Assembly: GCA_019419405.1 (NCBI GenBank) | Contig: DYAA01000131.1 | Span: forward strand, 1 to 7,006 | Source: Collinsella sp. | GTDB lineage: Bacteria > Actinomycetota > Coriobacteriia > Coriobacteriales > Coriobacteriaceae | Reading direction: 5' to 3' | Length of the DNA stretch: 7,006 nt | Part shown: positions 6,176 to 7,006 of the stretch, one piece after another | Layout: the number at the start of each line of letters is the position of its first letter | Numbering within the stretch: position 1 is the stretch's first letter | Program-made: the position numbers and the translations under genes | The notes under the pieces: model-generated | Told to the model about the DNA's origin: nothing | Database searches by the model: none | Seen by the model: the letters and a program-made list of their open reading frames with translations, nothing else

Positions 6176-6799
6176 ATGCCCGATTCCCGCACCCTCTGGA
6201 CCGCCGTCGTCATCATCTGTATCGCCGTGTCGGTGTTCTTTAGCGTCAAAAAACGCACCACGTTTAAACGCCTGCAGCAGCTCATGGCCGCCAAGCAGTG
6301 GGACGAGTTCGATCGTTTGCTCGACGCCAAACTCACCAGCATGCTGTACCCGCGCTATAACCGCGACTACCTGCGCCTGAACTCCTATCTGCTGCGCGAG
6401 GACCACAAGCGTGCCGACGAGATGTTCGATTTGCTGCTGGGGCTCAACCTGCCCAAAATGCAGCGCGTCGACCTGGTGATTAAGGCCTTTAACTACTACG
6501 TTGGCCAGGAGGACCGCAAAAAGTCCAAGGATCTGCTGCACGAGATCCAAGGCTTTGAGGGCGGCCAGGCCGAGGCAGTCGCACACGAATGCCAACTGAT
6601 GTACGACACGATGATCCTCAAGCGCCACAACGACATTCCCGAGCTGGAGCGCATGCTCGAGGAGGCCGGTGACGACAAGGTCAAGAGCTGCCGCCTGGAA
6701 TACCTGCTGGCCCTGCAGTACAAGAACAAGGGCGACGAAGCCAAGTTTGCCGAGTACTTGGAAAAGTCAGGCCGGCACTCAATGGCCGTCAACGCGTAA
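6176..6799 (+). CDS. Membrane-anchored helical-repeat (TPR-like) protein, unknown function
   Basis: A 207-residue protein that I do not assign to a named family. Residues 7-23 form one hydrophobic helix followed by basic residues (KKRTTFKR, 25-32), the pattern of an uncleaved N-terminal anchor with the rest in the cytoplasm. The remainder is charged and almost wholly alpha-helical. Paired helices spaced like TPR units (for example 33-54, 63-90, 95-125, 132-150, 154-163 and 170-198) include alanine/tyrosine/leucine positions such as YLLALQYKNKGDEAKFAEYLEK (its core at 176-197). I infer a scaffold or protein-binding role. AAGGA (6164-6168) seven bases before the ATG supports the start. It is transcribed away from the PTS IIB gene, and a tRNA gene follows 31 bases after its stop. 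Confidence 0.75.
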   Translation: MPDSRTLWTAVVIICIAVSVFFSVKKRTTFKRLQQLMAAKQWDEFDRLLDAKLTSMLYPRYNRDYLRLNSYLLREDHKRADEMFDLLLGLNLPKMQRVDLVIKAFNYYVGQEDRKKSKDLLHEIQGFEGGQAEAVAHECQLMYDTMILKRHNDIPELERMLEEAGDDKVKSCRLEYLLALQYKNKGDEAKFAEYLEKSGRHSMAVNA

Positions 6800-6810
6800 C
6801 GGACGGCTTG

Positions 6811-6819
6811 TGCTAGACT
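6811..6819 (+). promoter_or_regulatory. Extended -10 promoter of tRNA-Leu
   Basis: TGC followed by TAGACT (6814-6819) is an extended -10 element placed 11 bases before the mature tRNA 5' end. The TSS would fall near 6826, leaving a 5' leader of about five bases for RNase P. A dyad AGACT/AGTCT spans the predicted start. Confidence 0.55.
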
Positions 6820-6830
6820 TCTAGTCTCAC

Positions 6831-6915
6831 GGGGGCGTGGCGGAATTGGCATACGCAGGAGACTTAAAATCTCTCGCCGCAAGGATTGTGGGTTCGAGTC
6901 CCACCGCCCCTACCA
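6831..6915 (+). tRNA. tRNA-Leu (anticodon UAA)
   Basis: An 85-base type II tRNA. The acceptor stem GGGGGCG (6831-6837) pairs with CGCCCCT (6905-6911), ending in a G-U pair at 1-72. The D stem is GCG/CGC around a loop with the conserved GG (6848-6849). The anticodon stem GGAGA/TCTCT holds the loop CTTAAAA with anticodon TAA at 6865-6867. A 13-base variable arm is followed by the T arm GTGGG, TTCGAGT, CCCAC. The discriminator is A (6912), as leucyl-tRNA synthetase requires, and CCA is encoded (6913-6915). It reads UUA and UUG codons, with UUA rare in a GC-rich genome like this. Confidence 0.96.
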
Positions 6916-6926
6916 TGTGATTGCTT

Positions 6927-6967
6927 ACGAGCCCGTGTCCCGTTGGGATGCGGGCTCGTTTCTTTTG
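6927..6967 (+). terminator. Rho-independent terminator after tRNA-Leu
   Basis: The arm 6927-6941, starting ACGAGCCCG, pairs with 6945-6959, ending CGGGCTCGT. This is a 15-base stem with two G-U pairs and a three-base loop, followed on the + strand by the T-rich TTTCTTTT. It starts 11 bases after the tRNA CCA end. The minus-strand exit is not T-rich, so it is mainly a + strand terminator. Confidence 0.88.
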
Positions 6968-7006
6968 GACGCCGGCGGGACTCGAACCCGCGAGGGGGCG
7001 AGCACC
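6968..7006 (-). tRNA. Partial tRNA or tRNA-like 3' segment running off the window edge
   Basis: On the minus strand this segment contains a perfect T arm: GCGGG stem, TTCGAGT loop and CCCGC stem. It is preceded by a C-rich stretch (GGTGCTCGCCCCCTC) that looks like one side of a long type II variable arm, and followed by CGGCGTCC as a 3' acceptor strand. There is no encoded CCA: the next bases are AAAA. With a seven-base acceptor the discriminator would be C. With an eight-base acceptor it would be A, and the 8+5 geometry resembles bacterial tRNA-Sec, which however normally has G73. The isotype cannot be set because the anticodon lies outside the window. It could also be a tRNA remnant. Confidence 0.5.

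Overview
The window is a GC-rich, densely coded stretch of bacterial chromosome. Codon use, weak G-rich ribosome binding sites, an OmpR-type two-component pair, an orphan galactitol-type PTS IIB and a type II tRNA-Leu all fit a gut actinobacterium of the Coriobacteriia, with Collinsella or a close relative as best guess. That placement is an inference from style and gene content, not from a marker gene. No phage, transposase, CRISPR array or antibiotic cluster is visible.

Layout, left to right. A glutamyl-Q tRNA(Asp) synthetase (gluQ, 15-1019, +), possibly leaderless, converges on a calcineurin-like metallophosphoesterase (1762-1037, -). Behind the phosphoesterase on the same strand is a 79-residue protein with two predicted membrane helices (2087-1848, -). 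An intergenic gap of about 550 bases follows. It is more AT-rich than its surroundings and holds a long, imperfect, hairpin-forming inverted repeat (2253-2426) and then a sigma70-like promoter (about 2491-2518). That promoter probably drives a three-gene operon: a UBA/TS-N plus DUF4342-type membrane protein (2637-3179), an OmpR-family response regulator (3198-3983) and its sensor histidine kinase (3967-5262). The last two overlap by 17 bases.

A bidirectional terminator (5283-5316) separates this operon from a convergent two-gene operon. In that operon a galactitol-type PTS IIB protein (6012-5725, -) is followed 11 bases later by a VOC/glyoxalase-fold protein (5713-5339, -). A divergent intergenic region separates the PTS gene from a membrane-anchored helical-repeat protein of unknown function (6176-6799, +). 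Then comes tRNA-Leu(UAA) with its own extended -10 promoter, encoded CCA and a strong terminator. At the right edge, on the minus strand, the 3' part of another tRNA or tRNA-like sequence runs out of the window.

Functionally the window is mostly housekeeping (tRNA modification, tRNA) plus an envelope or sugar sensing module. The most unusual items are the 174-base inverted-repeat element, whose transition mismatches are all G-U tolerant on the + strand, and the link of the UBA/DUF4342 protein to a two-component system. The orphan PTS IIB-VOC pair and the odd tRNA fragment at the edge are also worth a second look. I see no convincing new multi-gene system.
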